Origin: Candidatus Daviesbacteria bacterium
GTDB lineage: Bacteria; Patescibacteria; Microgenomatia; Daviesbacterales; UBA10151
Assembly (NCBI GenBank): GCA_028687915.1
Contig: JAQTZF010000001.1
Location: 806,001 to 870,000 of the forward strand
Length of the DNA: 64,000 nt
Reading direction: 5' to 3'
Below are positions 25,573-32,899 of the stretch, in pieces (positions within the stretch are counted from its first letter, which is position 1; each line of letters opens with the position of its first letter). The translations under genes and the position numbers were made by a program. The notes beneath the pieces were generated by a model. The model was not told the origin of the DNA. It did no database searches and saw only the letters and a program-made list of their open reading frames with translations.

Positions 25573-26028
25573 TTAATTAGCTTGCGTTGAGGAACAAACC
25601 ACCTGTGGTGATACTGTAGTATCTTCTAATGAAGCACAAACTCTGATTTTGGCAGCACCAGCTGCGGGTACACCATTGCCCATAACAGCCCAACTTCCAG
25701 AACAACCACCTGTTGCCCAGGCTGTTGGATCAGTAGCAAAAGCTGCTCCGCTAGAAGCTGCTGTTGTTACACAGTAATTCTTACCTGTAACTGGATCAGT
25801 AGGTACCTTACCAGGAGTAAACAAAGTATCAACTAACGCAGGGAATACGGCATTATCAGCTCCTTTTGCTACATCTAATGCTTTTGTTACTTCATGTACA
25901 TCAGATCTTCTTTTTGCGTCTCTGCCTTTGCTTTGAACACTTGAGAAAACTGCCATACCAATTGTTGCAAGAATTGCTAAAATTGCGATAACTACCAGAA
26001 GTTCAATTAAGGTAAAACCTTTTTTCAT
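25573..26028 (-). CDS. Type IV pilin (tandem copy 2)
   Basis: 151 residues. 'KKGFTLIELLVVIAILAIL' with Gly-1 and Glu+5, then 'SSVQSKGRDAKRRSDVHEV', then a head with four Cys ('KNYCVTT', 'GGCSGS', 'IRVCAS', 'QVVCSS'). It is nearly identical to the upstream pilin, including the last codons. Differences cluster around 'SDVHEV', 'PALVDTLFTPG' and 'VMGNG'. The 6-residue leader is shorter than that of the other copy. Confidence 0.92.
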   Translation of the reverse strand: MKKGFTLIELLVVIAILAILATIGMAVFSSVQSKGRDAKRRSDVHEVTKALDVAKGADNAVFPALVDTLFTPGKVPTDPVTGKNYCVTTAASSGAAFATDPTAWATGGCSGSWAVMGNGVPAAGAAKIRVCASLEDTTVSPQVVCSSTQAN

Positions 26029-26031
26029 GCT

Positions 26032-26517
26032 CTAATTAGCTTGCGTTGAGGAACAAACCACTTGTGGTGATGCTGTGGTATCTTCTAATGAAGCACAAAC
26101 TCTGATTTTAGCAGCACCAGCTGCTGGTACACCATTTGTCAAAAGTGCCCAACTTCCAGAACAACCACCTGTTGCCCAGGCTGTTGGATCAGTAGCAAAA
26201 GCTGCTCCGCTAGAAGCTGCTGTTGTTACACAGTAATTCTTACCTGTAACTGGATCAGTAGGTACCTTACCAGTTGTAAATTGTGTATCAAGTACTGCTG
26301 GAAATGTAGCATTATCAGCTCCTTTTGCTACATCTAATGCTTTTGTTACTTCTGCAACATCTTGTCTTCTTTTAGCATCTCTGCCTTTGCTTTGAACACT
26401 TGAGAAAACTGCCATACCAATTGTTGCAAGAATTGCTAAAATTGCGATAACTACCAGAAGTTCAATAAGTGTGAAACCTTGAGTATTTGTTGATGTCTTG
26501 GGCAGAACTTTTTTCAT
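26032..26517 (-). CDS. Type IV pilin (tandem copy 1), likely major pilin
   Basis: 161 residues with the prepilin motif 'TQGFTLIELLVVIAILAIL' after a 15-residue leader. The head carries the same four Cys as the neighbouring copy. The pair was formed by tandem duplication and has probably been homogenised since. Upstream there is a TTGACA at ~26565 and a long A-rich leader before the ATG, so this pilin may have its own promoter, as expected for a major subunit made in excess. Confidence 0.92.
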   Translation of the reverse strand: MKKVLPKTSTNTQGFTLIELLVVIAILAILATIGMAVFSSVQSKGRDAKRRQDVAEVTKALDVAKGADNATFPAVLDTQFTTGKVPTDPVTGKNYCVTTAASSGAAFATDPTAWATGGCSGSWALLTNGVPAAGAAKIRVCASLEDTTASPQVVCSSTQAN

Positions 26518-26565
26518 TTATTTTTCTTTATCTTTCTCATTATTGTCATAGGGCAATATACTCTG

Positions 26566-27480
26566 TCAATACCCCAGTTTGAAGCTATTTAAATACCAAT
26601 TTAGAATTTGAGGACCCCAAAGCAGGGCAATATAAGCCCCAAGACTTAAGAAAGGACCAAAGGGAATTGTTTGTCCAAAATGCTTTTTACCAAAACCCAT
26701 AAGAATGACGGAGAAAACTGCTCCTATTAGAAAAGCCAGAAATAAACCAATGATGGCATTAGGAAAACCCAATGCAATTCCTAAAAATAAAACATATTTA
26801 ACATCACCCCAACCCATCCCTCTTCCTTTGGTTATTATTATAAGAAAAGCAAAGAATAAAGCAGAAACTATTCCTATAATAATAGAGAAAATCGCTGGTT
26901 CCCAAATTCTGTAAATTAAAGTCCAAAAATAATTAGAGTATGGAGGCATCAAATACTTACCAAGAAAGTTAGATTTTAAACTTAAATAAAACAACCAGGA
27001 ATTCAAGCCACAAGCCACTAACCAATACCCAATAGCTATACCCACAGCAGGATAGGTAACCTTATCCGGCAATAATCCTGTTTTAATATCCGTCAGAAAG
27101 AGAATGAATAAAACTAAAACAATAAATATTTTAAATATAAAATTTAAAATAAGTGGTATTGATTGGACTGTAGGATTTAAAAGAATATTAAAATCAAAGG
27201 CTTGAGTTAAAAAAAGACCTGCAACTAAAAACCCCATCACTAATTCTGCAGCTAGATTGGTAAAAGGGATTGATTTACGACAATATCTACATTTACCAAG
27301 TAACATAATGTAGGAAAAAACAGGAAAGAGGTCGTACCATGCAAGTATATGTTTACACTTTACGCAATACGACCTTCCCCTCAAACTATCCTGCTTGTTT
27401 AGCCGATCGGCTACAGCTTTAGCAAAACTTCCTAAAATTGTACCTATCAAAAAGCCAAAAAAACTTAAACCAATCCACAT
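26566..27480 (-). CDS. pilD: Prepilin peptidase PilD
   Basis: 304 residues from ATG 27480, two bases after the upstream pilin stop; TTG 27495 is a possible longer start. An N-terminal domain with two CxxC pairs ('CVKCKH', 'CRYCRK') binds zinc. The aspartyl protease/methylase core is polytopic, with 'LTDIKTGLLPD' and 'GWGDVKY' supplying the two catalytic Asp residues. It cleaves prepilin leaders after Gly and N-methylates the new end. It is the only such enzyme in the window and presumably serves all ten prepilins here. Confidence 0.95.
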   Translation of the reverse strand: MWIGLSFFGFLIGTILGSFAKAVADRLNKQDSLRGRSYCVKCKHILAWYDLFPVFSYIMLLGKCRYCRKSIPFTNLAAELVMGFLVAGLFLTQAFDFNILLNPTVQSIPLILNFIFKIFIVLVLFILFLTDIKTGLLPDKVTYPAVGIAIGYWLVACGLNSWLFYLSLKSNFLGKYLMPPYSNYFWTLIYRIWEPAIFSIIIGIVSALFFAFLIIITKGRGMGWGDVKYVLFLGIALGFPNAIIGLFLAFLIGAVFSVILMGFGKKHFGQTIPFGPFLSLGAYIALLWGPQILNWYLNSFKLGY

Positions 27481-27482
27481 AA

Positions 27483-28037
27483 TTAATAAGTACAAGCAAG
27501 CAACATATTAGAACCAACTTCATAAGACAAAGGATCTGTTCCTCCGTCATTTGCTCTTCTGTCATTTGGAGCTGTTGTTTGTTGTTCAGATTCTAAATGT
27601 GTCATTATCTTCCAATGCGTTCCAGACCCACAATATGTGTAATGTAAGGGTGTGGTATTTGTCGGATCTACTGGTAAGGTAGGCACTGTAACGTTTGATT
27701 GACCAGCAAAGTTAATGCTAACCCAACCTCCGCCATTAGTAAGCCTCTTAGTAGTATTTCCTGCTGGAATAATACTATTGTCTGTACAAGTTACGTCTGG
27801 AGTACCACTATTACATGCCGGACTTGCCTGACCTGCTGCTGTACCTTCCTGTAAAGCAACATTAATTGCTTGTTGGATGTTTGCCAAGTCAGTTAATCTG
27901 GAGGCATCCCTTGTTCTTCTTGTAAGTTCCAATGGATTAATAATAAGTACTACGACCGCTGCTAAAATTGCAATAATTGCAATAACGACTAAAAGTTCTA
28001 CAAGTGTAAAACCACGGGCAGTTTTTTTCAAATTCAT
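27483..28037 (-). CDS. Type IV pilin with perfect Shine-Dalgarno
   Basis: 184 residues. 'ARGFTLVELLVVIAIIAIL' (Gly-1, Glu+5), followed by 'NPLELTRRTRDASRLTDL' and a Cys-containing head. The ATG is preceded by AAAGGAGGTGA, essentially the full complement of the 16S 3' end and unusual in this window, so this pilin is probably translated strongly. It sits between pilC and pilD. Confidence 0.92.
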   Translation of the reverse strand: MNLKKTARGFTLVELLVVIAIIAILAAVVVLIINPLELTRRTRDASRLTDLANIQQAINVALQEGTAAGQASPACNSGTPDVTCTDNSIIPAGNTTKRLTNGGGWVSINFAGQSNVTVPTLPVDPTNTTPLHYTYCGSGTHWKIMTHLESEQQTTAPNDRRANDGGTDPLSYEVGSNMLLACTY

Positions 28038-28105
28038 TCACCTCCTTTCATCTACTTATTTAAGATTGTCACAGTTTTAAATTTTCGTCAAGTCTCTTTA
28101 AACTA

Positions 28106-29314
28106 CTATTTTATGTTTGTAGTTAACTGGTAAATTGGTAAAATAATTGATACTACTAAAAAGCCTACCCCAATACCTAAAATCACTAAAACAACTGGTT
28201 CAATTAATGTTGTTATATTCTTTAATGAATTATCTGATTCTGATTCAAAATAATCAGCTAATTTAAACATGATTTCATCTAACTTCCCAGTCTCCTCACC
28301 GGTTTTTATCATCTGTCCGATAATACGGGGGAATTCTGGCAACCTAAGCACCTGGCTGGAGAAAGACAAACCTCTTTCAACTCCCTGATAAGCTAATATC
28401 AATCCATCTTGATAAACTCTGTTACCGGTAATTGCAGAAACAATTTTAATTGAGTCCAAAATCGAAAGGCCGGAAGAAACCAATAATCCAAAAGTCCTGG
28501 TAAAACTTGTTAAGATAACCAAAGAAGTAATTTTACCAATTGCCGGTGCTTTTAATAAAAACTCGTCAACCCGTAAGCGACCATCCTGGGTTTGTGAATA
28601 CCTTCTAAATGATACTAAAGCTACTACAATTACTACTAATATTAACCACCAATAACCTAACATAAAATTTGAAAAACCCATTAAAATCTTTGTTGGCAGC
28701 GGTAATTCTATATTTGAGTCACCATATAAACTTAAAAGCTTTGGCATCACAAAAAATACCATAATTAGCATGACCCCAACCATCATTGTTACCACGACGA
28801 TTGGATAAATCATGGCACCTCTGATTTTTCCCTTAAACTCCCTTTCTTTTTCTAAATTATTAGCCAGCTGAAGTAATATAATATCTAACTTTCCTGATGC
28901 CTGACCTGCAGCAACCAACTGACCATATATCGCAGGAAAAACATCCGGATGTTTTTGCAATGCTGCTGCAAAATCCAAACCACCTTTAATATCTGCCAAT
29001 ATATCTATTAATACTTTTTTAAATTTCTTATTTTCCTGTTGGTCTTGCAAAATATCCAAAGCCTCAGATAAAACAAGACCAGCTTGTACCATAGTTGCCA
29101 GCTGTCTTGTCATAACAACTACCACACTAAAAGGTATTCTGTTAAAGTATTTATCAAATAAATTTTCCTGATTTTTATTCTTCTCTTTTATGGAAATAAT
29201 AATCAGTCTTTTGCGACGCAAAAGCGTGGCTGCCTGAAACTGATCAACAGTCTCAACTTCACCTTTGTGATATTCTCCATTCATATCCTTGGTTGTGTAA
29301 GAAAATATAGGCAT
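28106..29314 (-). CDS. pilC: Type IV pilus platform protein PilC
   Basis: 402 residues with the family architecture: two T2SSF helical domains (each with a Gly-rich 'GLDFAAALQKHPDVFP' or 'GLSFSSQVLRLPEFP' turn) and three membrane segments, around 170-195, 220-240 and near the C-terminus. PilC sits in the inner membrane above the PilB or PilT hexamer and couples ATP hydrolysis to pilin addition or removal. The segments 'AGQASGKLD' and 'TGEETGKLDE' are the duplicated conserved turns. Confidence 0.95.
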   Translation of the reverse strand: MPIFSYTTKDMNGEYHKGEVETVDQFQAATLLRRKRLIIISIKEKNKNQENLFDKYFNRIPFSVVVVMTRQLATMVQAGLVLSEALDILQDQQENKKFKKVLIDILADIKGGLDFAAALQKHPDVFPAIYGQLVAAGQASGKLDIILLQLANNLEKEREFKGKIRGAMIYPIVVVTMMVGVMLIMVFFVMPKLLSLYGDSNIELPLPTKILMGFSNFMLGYWWLILVVIVVALVSFRRYSQTQDGRLRVDEFLLKAPAIGKITSLVILTSFTRTFGLLVSSGLSILDSIKIVSAITGNRVYQDGLILAYQGVERGLSFSSQVLRLPEFPRIIGQMIKTGEETGKLDEIMFKLADYFESESDNSLKNITTLIEPVVLVILGIGVGFLVVSIILPIYQLTTNIK

Positions 29315-29318
29315 AATA

Positions 29319-30371
29319 TTACCCTAAGATTTTGGCTAACAAATCTGGCCGCAGGCTATAAGCCTGACCCATTTCAAGAGAGATTTTTCCTTCCCGAACT
29401 AATTTAGCAAGAGAAGCTTCCATTGAAACCATTCCTAATTCACCGGAGGTTTGAATTAAGTTATCAATCATGTGAGTTTTTGCATCTCTGATTAATGAAG
29501 AAAGAGCATTAGTTTTAAGCAGTAGCTCAACTGCCAAAGCCCTGCCAGGAACAATTGTTGGGATTAGTCTTTGTGAAATAATTGCTTCAAGTACTGCTGC
29601 CAGCTGCAGCCTGATCTGTGGTTGTTGATTTTGGGGAAAAACATCAATCATTCTGTCAATGGATTGCGCAGCAGAATTAGTGTGTAGCGTAGCAAAAACC
29701 AAATGACCTGTTTCAGCTATAGTTATTGCAGCAGCAATGGTTTCATAATCACGCATTTCTCCAACTAAAACCACATCAGGATCTTCCCGAAGAGCAGATC
29801 TCAAAGCATTAGGCCAGGTTTTAGTATCCAAAAGAAGTTCTCTTTGCGTCACGATAGACTTTCCCTTGGGATAAATATATTCGATTGGATCTTCTATAGT
29901 TAATATATTTGCGTTGTGTTTTAAATTAATTTGATTAATCATGGAAGCTAAAGTGGTAGATTTACCATGCCCGGTTGGACCAGTAATTAAAATAAAGCCC
30001 TGGCGGGGAACAATCAATTTATTAGCTACTTCAGGCAAACCCAAAGTAGACATCTCCGGAATCTGAAGAGGAATTAGCCTTAAAGCAGCTGCTAAATGCC
30101 CCTGTTCTTTAAATAAATTAATTCTAAATCTGGCTTTATCTTCAAATGAAAAACCAAAATCAAGTTCAAAATTTTCATCAAAAGCTTTTTTTTGAACAAC
30201 AGATAAAAGTGGAGTGACTAAACCAAGTATGTCAGCATCAAGAAGGGGGGTAGTACCAGTAATTGGCAATAACTCTCCATTTAAACGAAGTGAGGGAGGA
30301 TATCCGACCACTAAATGTAAATCTGATGCTTTCCTGGCAACTGCAATGTCTAATAATTGATGTATATTCAT
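29319..30371 (-). CDS. pilT: Pilus retraction ATPase PilT
   Basis: 350 residues. Walker A 'GPTGHGKSTTL' has His in place of the usual Ser, followed by the Asp box 'TIEDPIEYIYP', Walker B 'ALREDPDVVLVGEMRD' and the His box 'ETGHLVFATLHTNSA'. PilT hexamers depolymerise pili and give twitching force. Its stop lies 4 bases from pilC and its start abuts the pilB stop. The presence of PilT implies dynamic, retractable pili. Confidence 0.95.
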   Translation of the reverse strand: MNIHQLLDIAVARKASDLHLVVGYPPSLRLNGELLPITGTTPLLDADILGLVTPLLSVVQKKAFDENFELDFGFSFEDKARFRINLFKEQGHLAAALRLIPLQIPEMSTLGLPEVANKLIVPRQGFILITGPTGHGKSTTLASMINQINLKHNANILTIEDPIEYIYPKGKSIVTQRELLLDTKTWPNALRSALREDPDVVLVGEMRDYETIAAAITIAETGHLVFATLHTNSAAQSIDRMIDVFPQNQQPQIRLQLAAVLEAIISQRLIPTIVPGRALAVELLLKTNALSSLIRDAKTHMIDNLIQTSGELGMVSMEASLAKLVREGKISLEMGQAYSLRPDLLAKILG

Positions 30372-32075
30372 TTATTCCTCTGCAACCCTCAAAACCTCCT
30401 CTAAACTGGTAGTTCCTTCTAAAGCTTTCATATAACCATCTTGTTTCAAAGTAATCATTCCTTCTTTTATAGATTCTTCTTCAATAGCCTGAGACGAGGC
30501 TCTTTCCAGTACCATTGGCATAATTTTAGAGGAAACAACTAATACTTCATAAATACCTATTCTTCCCTGATAACCTGTTCCACCACATTCTGCACAACCT
30601 GTTCCTTTATAAAGTATGATTGGTTTTTCTTTTGGATAGAGATTTCCCAATACTCTTCTAAAATTTTCAGCAATCTCAGGCACAGGAGTATAAGTACTCT
30701 TGCAATGAGTACAAAGTTTTCTTAATATCCTTTGTCCAACACAAGCGTTGATAGAGGAAGCCAAAAGAAATGGCTCAATACCCATATCTAAAAGTCGGGG
30801 AAGCGCACCGGCAGCAGTATTTGTATGAAGTGTAGAAAAGACCTGATGCCCTGTTAAAGCAGCCTGAACAGCTAACTCTGCTGTCTCTGTGTCACGAACC
30901 TCTCCTACTAACATAATATTAGGATCTTGTCGTAAAAATGAACGCAAAGCAGAAGCAAAAGTTAAACCTATTGCCGGATTAACCTGAACCTGATTTGCTC
31001 CGGGAATTTGATACTCAACCGGATCTTCTACTGTAACCATATTTACTTTTGTGGTTGATAATCTGGTTAGAACAGAATATAAAGTTGTTGTTTTACCACT
31101 ACCCGTTGGTCCGCAAATTAAAACAATACCATGTGGCCTAAGTATTTGTGTTTCAAAATTCTTTAATGCAATGCCACGAAGACCAAGTTCTTGCAAAGTA
31201 GGGGGGACAGTAGTTTTTGGCAATAACCTCATAACCACTTTCTCACCATAGATTGTAGGAACTGTTGAAACACGAAGGTCATAAATATCCTTCCCAGCAC
31301 TGTAACTAAAACGTCCATCCTGAGGTAAACGTTTTTCCTCAATTTTTAGATTTGACAGGATTTTAATTCGTGAGACAAGAGCATCATGCACAGTTCTTGG
31401 TAAAATAATCTTTTCATGCAAGATACCATCAATACGATAACGAACCCTGGTCCGATCATCCAGTGGTTCTATATGAATATCAGAAGCTCTGGATGAAACA
31501 GCAAACTGAAGAAGTTGGGTAATAATATTTGCCACCGGAGCTTCATGAATAACTTCAGCTTTCTCTTCAACAGCTGTTTCCGTAGCCTGAAGTTCACTTA
31601 CTTCCTTTAAAGCAGAAGTTACCTCAGAAGTTAAATTTTGAGAATACTGGTCTCCAATAGCCTTCATAATATCTTCCGGAACAGCCAGATAAGGCTTTAC
31701 ATACAGAGCGGATTTTTTCTCAATAAACTGAATTACCTGTAAATCCAGAGGGTCAGCCATAGCAACAAATAATTTATCGCCCTTTTTATCAAATGGAATA
31801 ATTCGATAGCGCCTGGCAACTACTTCAGGTACGAAATTTAATACTTCTGAAGAGACGGCTTTTCCTTCCAGATTAATAAAAGGCACACCCATCAAAGATG
31901 CTCGGGCAGCAGTCATTTTTGCAGGAGCTACGAGCTGATGTTGGGTAATTACCTGTTCTGTAGAGGAACCACTGTTAATGGATTCTAGTTTAACTGCAGA
32001 TAGTTGTTGAGCTGTAAGTAAGCCTTGTTTAAATAAAACATCTTCAATGCCAAATTGTTCTTGGGCAGTAGCCAT
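30372..32075 (-). CDS. pilB: Pilus extension ATPase PilB
   Basis: 567 residues. An N-terminal MshEN/GspE-N region (to ~150) precedes the ATPase core: Walker A 'GPTGSGKTTTL', Asp box 'TVEDPVEYQIP', Walker B 'RQDPNIMLVGEVRD' and His box 'ALTGHQVFSTLHTN'. A C-terminal zinc-binding tetracysteine is split between 'LCTHCK' and 'CAECGG', as in PilB/GspE. It powers pilus assembly. It is the first gene of the ~18-kb operon. An 18-base perfect palindrome lies 10 bases upstream of the ATG. Confidence 0.96.
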   Translation of the reverse strand: MATAQEQFGIEDVLFKQGLLTAQQLSAVKLESINSGSSTEQVITQHQLVAPAKMTAARASLMGVPFINLEGKAVSSEVLNFVPEVVARRYRIIPFDKKGDKLFVAMADPLDLQVIQFIEKKSALYVKPYLAVPEDIMKAIGDQYSQNLTSEVTSALKEVSELQATETAVEEKAEVIHEAPVANIITQLLQFAVSSRASDIHIEPLDDRTRVRYRIDGILHEKIILPRTVHDALVSRIKILSNLKIEEKRLPQDGRFSYSAGKDIYDLRVSTVPTIYGEKVVMRLLPKTTVPPTLQELGLRGIALKNFETQILRPHGIVLICGPTGSGKTTTLYSVLTRLSTTKVNMVTVEDPVEYQIPGANQVQVNPAIGLTFASALRSFLRQDPNIMLVGEVRDTETAELAVQAALTGHQVFSTLHTNTAAGALPRLLDMGIEPFLLASSINACVGQRILRKLCTHCKSTYTPVPEIAENFRRVLGNLYPKEKPIILYKGTGCAECGGTGYQGRIGIYEVLVVSSKIMPMVLERASSQAIEEESIKEGMITLKQDGYMKALEGTTSLEEVLRVAEE

Positions 32076-32084
32076 AAAATATAT

Positions 32085-32102
32085 GTCCGAAATATTTCGG
32101 AC
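32085..32102. promoter_or_regulatory. Perfect 18-bp palindrome upstream of pilB, candidate operator
   Basis: GTCCGAAAT followed directly by ATTTCGGAC, 9-9 with no spacer, centred between divergent pilB and the delta'-like gene. It covers the place where the pilB promoter should be. It has no poly-T tail and would make a poor hairpin because there is no loop, so a dimeric repressor site is the likeliest reading. Confidence 0.5.
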
Positions 32103-32147
32103 CCCTCATATCTATTATTGCTTGAGTGACTAGAGGTGTCAATGATA

Positions 32148-32153
32148 TATAAT
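32148..32153 (+). promoter_or_regulatory. -10 box of the delta'-like gene
   Basis: TATAAT followed by 6 bases and ATG 32160, the same leaderless layout as recG. The -35 is weak (TTGAGT 20 bases upstream). This argues for ATG 32160 as the true start. Confidence 0.5.
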
Positions 32154-32159
32154 CTGTTC

Positions 32160-32804
32160 ATGATTCCAACATTATTAATTCATCCTGAGCCAGCTGAGCG
32201 TGAACAACATACCCTTAAAATAATAACCAGCCTTGGATTTCATGCAAACCATCCAGATTTAATGTGGTTTGGACCGGATGAAAAATTAGGGGTAGAACAA
32301 ACTAAAAAGATTAAAAATTTTCTTAAGCTTAAGCCGTATCAGGCAAAAGGCCAAATGATTGTAATCATTGCTGCTGAAAACCTAACAACAGATGCCCAAA
32401 ATGTATTACTTAAAACCCTGGAGGAACACGAAGACCAGGTTAATTTGATGTTAGGTGCAGCCAGTGAAGAGCAACTCTTACCAACATTACTTTCCAGATG
32501 TCAGATAAAAAGTTTATCTATTAATCCCACACCTGAAATAGAAACAAAATATCAAAAGGATATTGATAAACTTTTAAGTTCTGCCACTGAAGAAAGATTT
32601 CAATTTATCGAAAAAATAAAGGATAGAGAAGAACTTTTACCAGCTTTATTAATCTATTCAAGACAAAAACTATTAGAAAATCCATCCTCAGAAATATGGA
32701 TAGATTTTTTAAAAGCACTTATGGAGGCAGAAAAATGGGCTACAAACAATGTTAATCTTAGAGCAATTTTAGAATATTTGATGTTAAAACTACCTGAAAA
32801 TTAG
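32160..32804 (+). CDS. DNA polymerase III delta'-like subunit
   Basis: 214 residues from ATG 32160, chosen because a TATAAT lies 6 bases upstream; GTG 32136 or ATG 32142 would add residues but fall in the promoter. The sequence has 'AQNVLLKTLEEHEDQVNLMLGA' (written here in pieces: a helix, then strand) and 'TLLSRCQ', the DnaX/HolB sensor-1 and SRC motifs. There is no Walker A, as expected for a delta' subunit. It is shorter than full HolB. It would take part in loading the sliding clamp. The SRC cysteine is present, which supports a clamp-loader role. Confidence 0.82.
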   Translation: MIPTLLIHPEPAEREQHTLKIITSLGFHANHPDLMWFGPDEKLGVEQTKKIKNFLKLKPYQAKGQMIVIIAAENLTTDAQNVLLKTLEEHEDQVNLMLGAASEEQLLPTLLSRCQIKSLSINPTPEIETKYQKDIDKLLSSATEERFQFIEKIKDREELLPALLIYSRQKLLENPSSEIWIDFLKALMEAEKWATNNVNLRAILEYLMLKLPEN

Positions 32805-32851
32805 ATTAGCTTAAAATGTTATTGTTTAGATTGCTGCAATAAGCTAATCTA
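32802..32851. repeat. Inverted repeat between delta'-like gene and gyrB
   Basis: TAGATTAGCTTA at 32802-32813 and its exact complement TAAGCTAATCTA at 32840-32851, with a 26-base loop. The left arm overlaps the stop codon of the upstream gene. There is no T tract, so it is either an intrinsic-like hairpin that works differently or a regulatory site upstream of gyrB. Confidence 0.6.
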
Positions 32852-32862
32852 GCTATACATAT

Positions 32863-32891
32863 TTGCATAAATCATGTTTTCCTGCTAATAT
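32863..32891 (+). promoter_or_regulatory. gyrB promoter, leaderless type
   Basis: TTGCAT at 32863-32868, a 17-base spacer and TAATAT at 32886-32891, then 8 bases to the gyrB ATG. Confidence 0.6.
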
Positions 32892-32899
32892 GATACATC

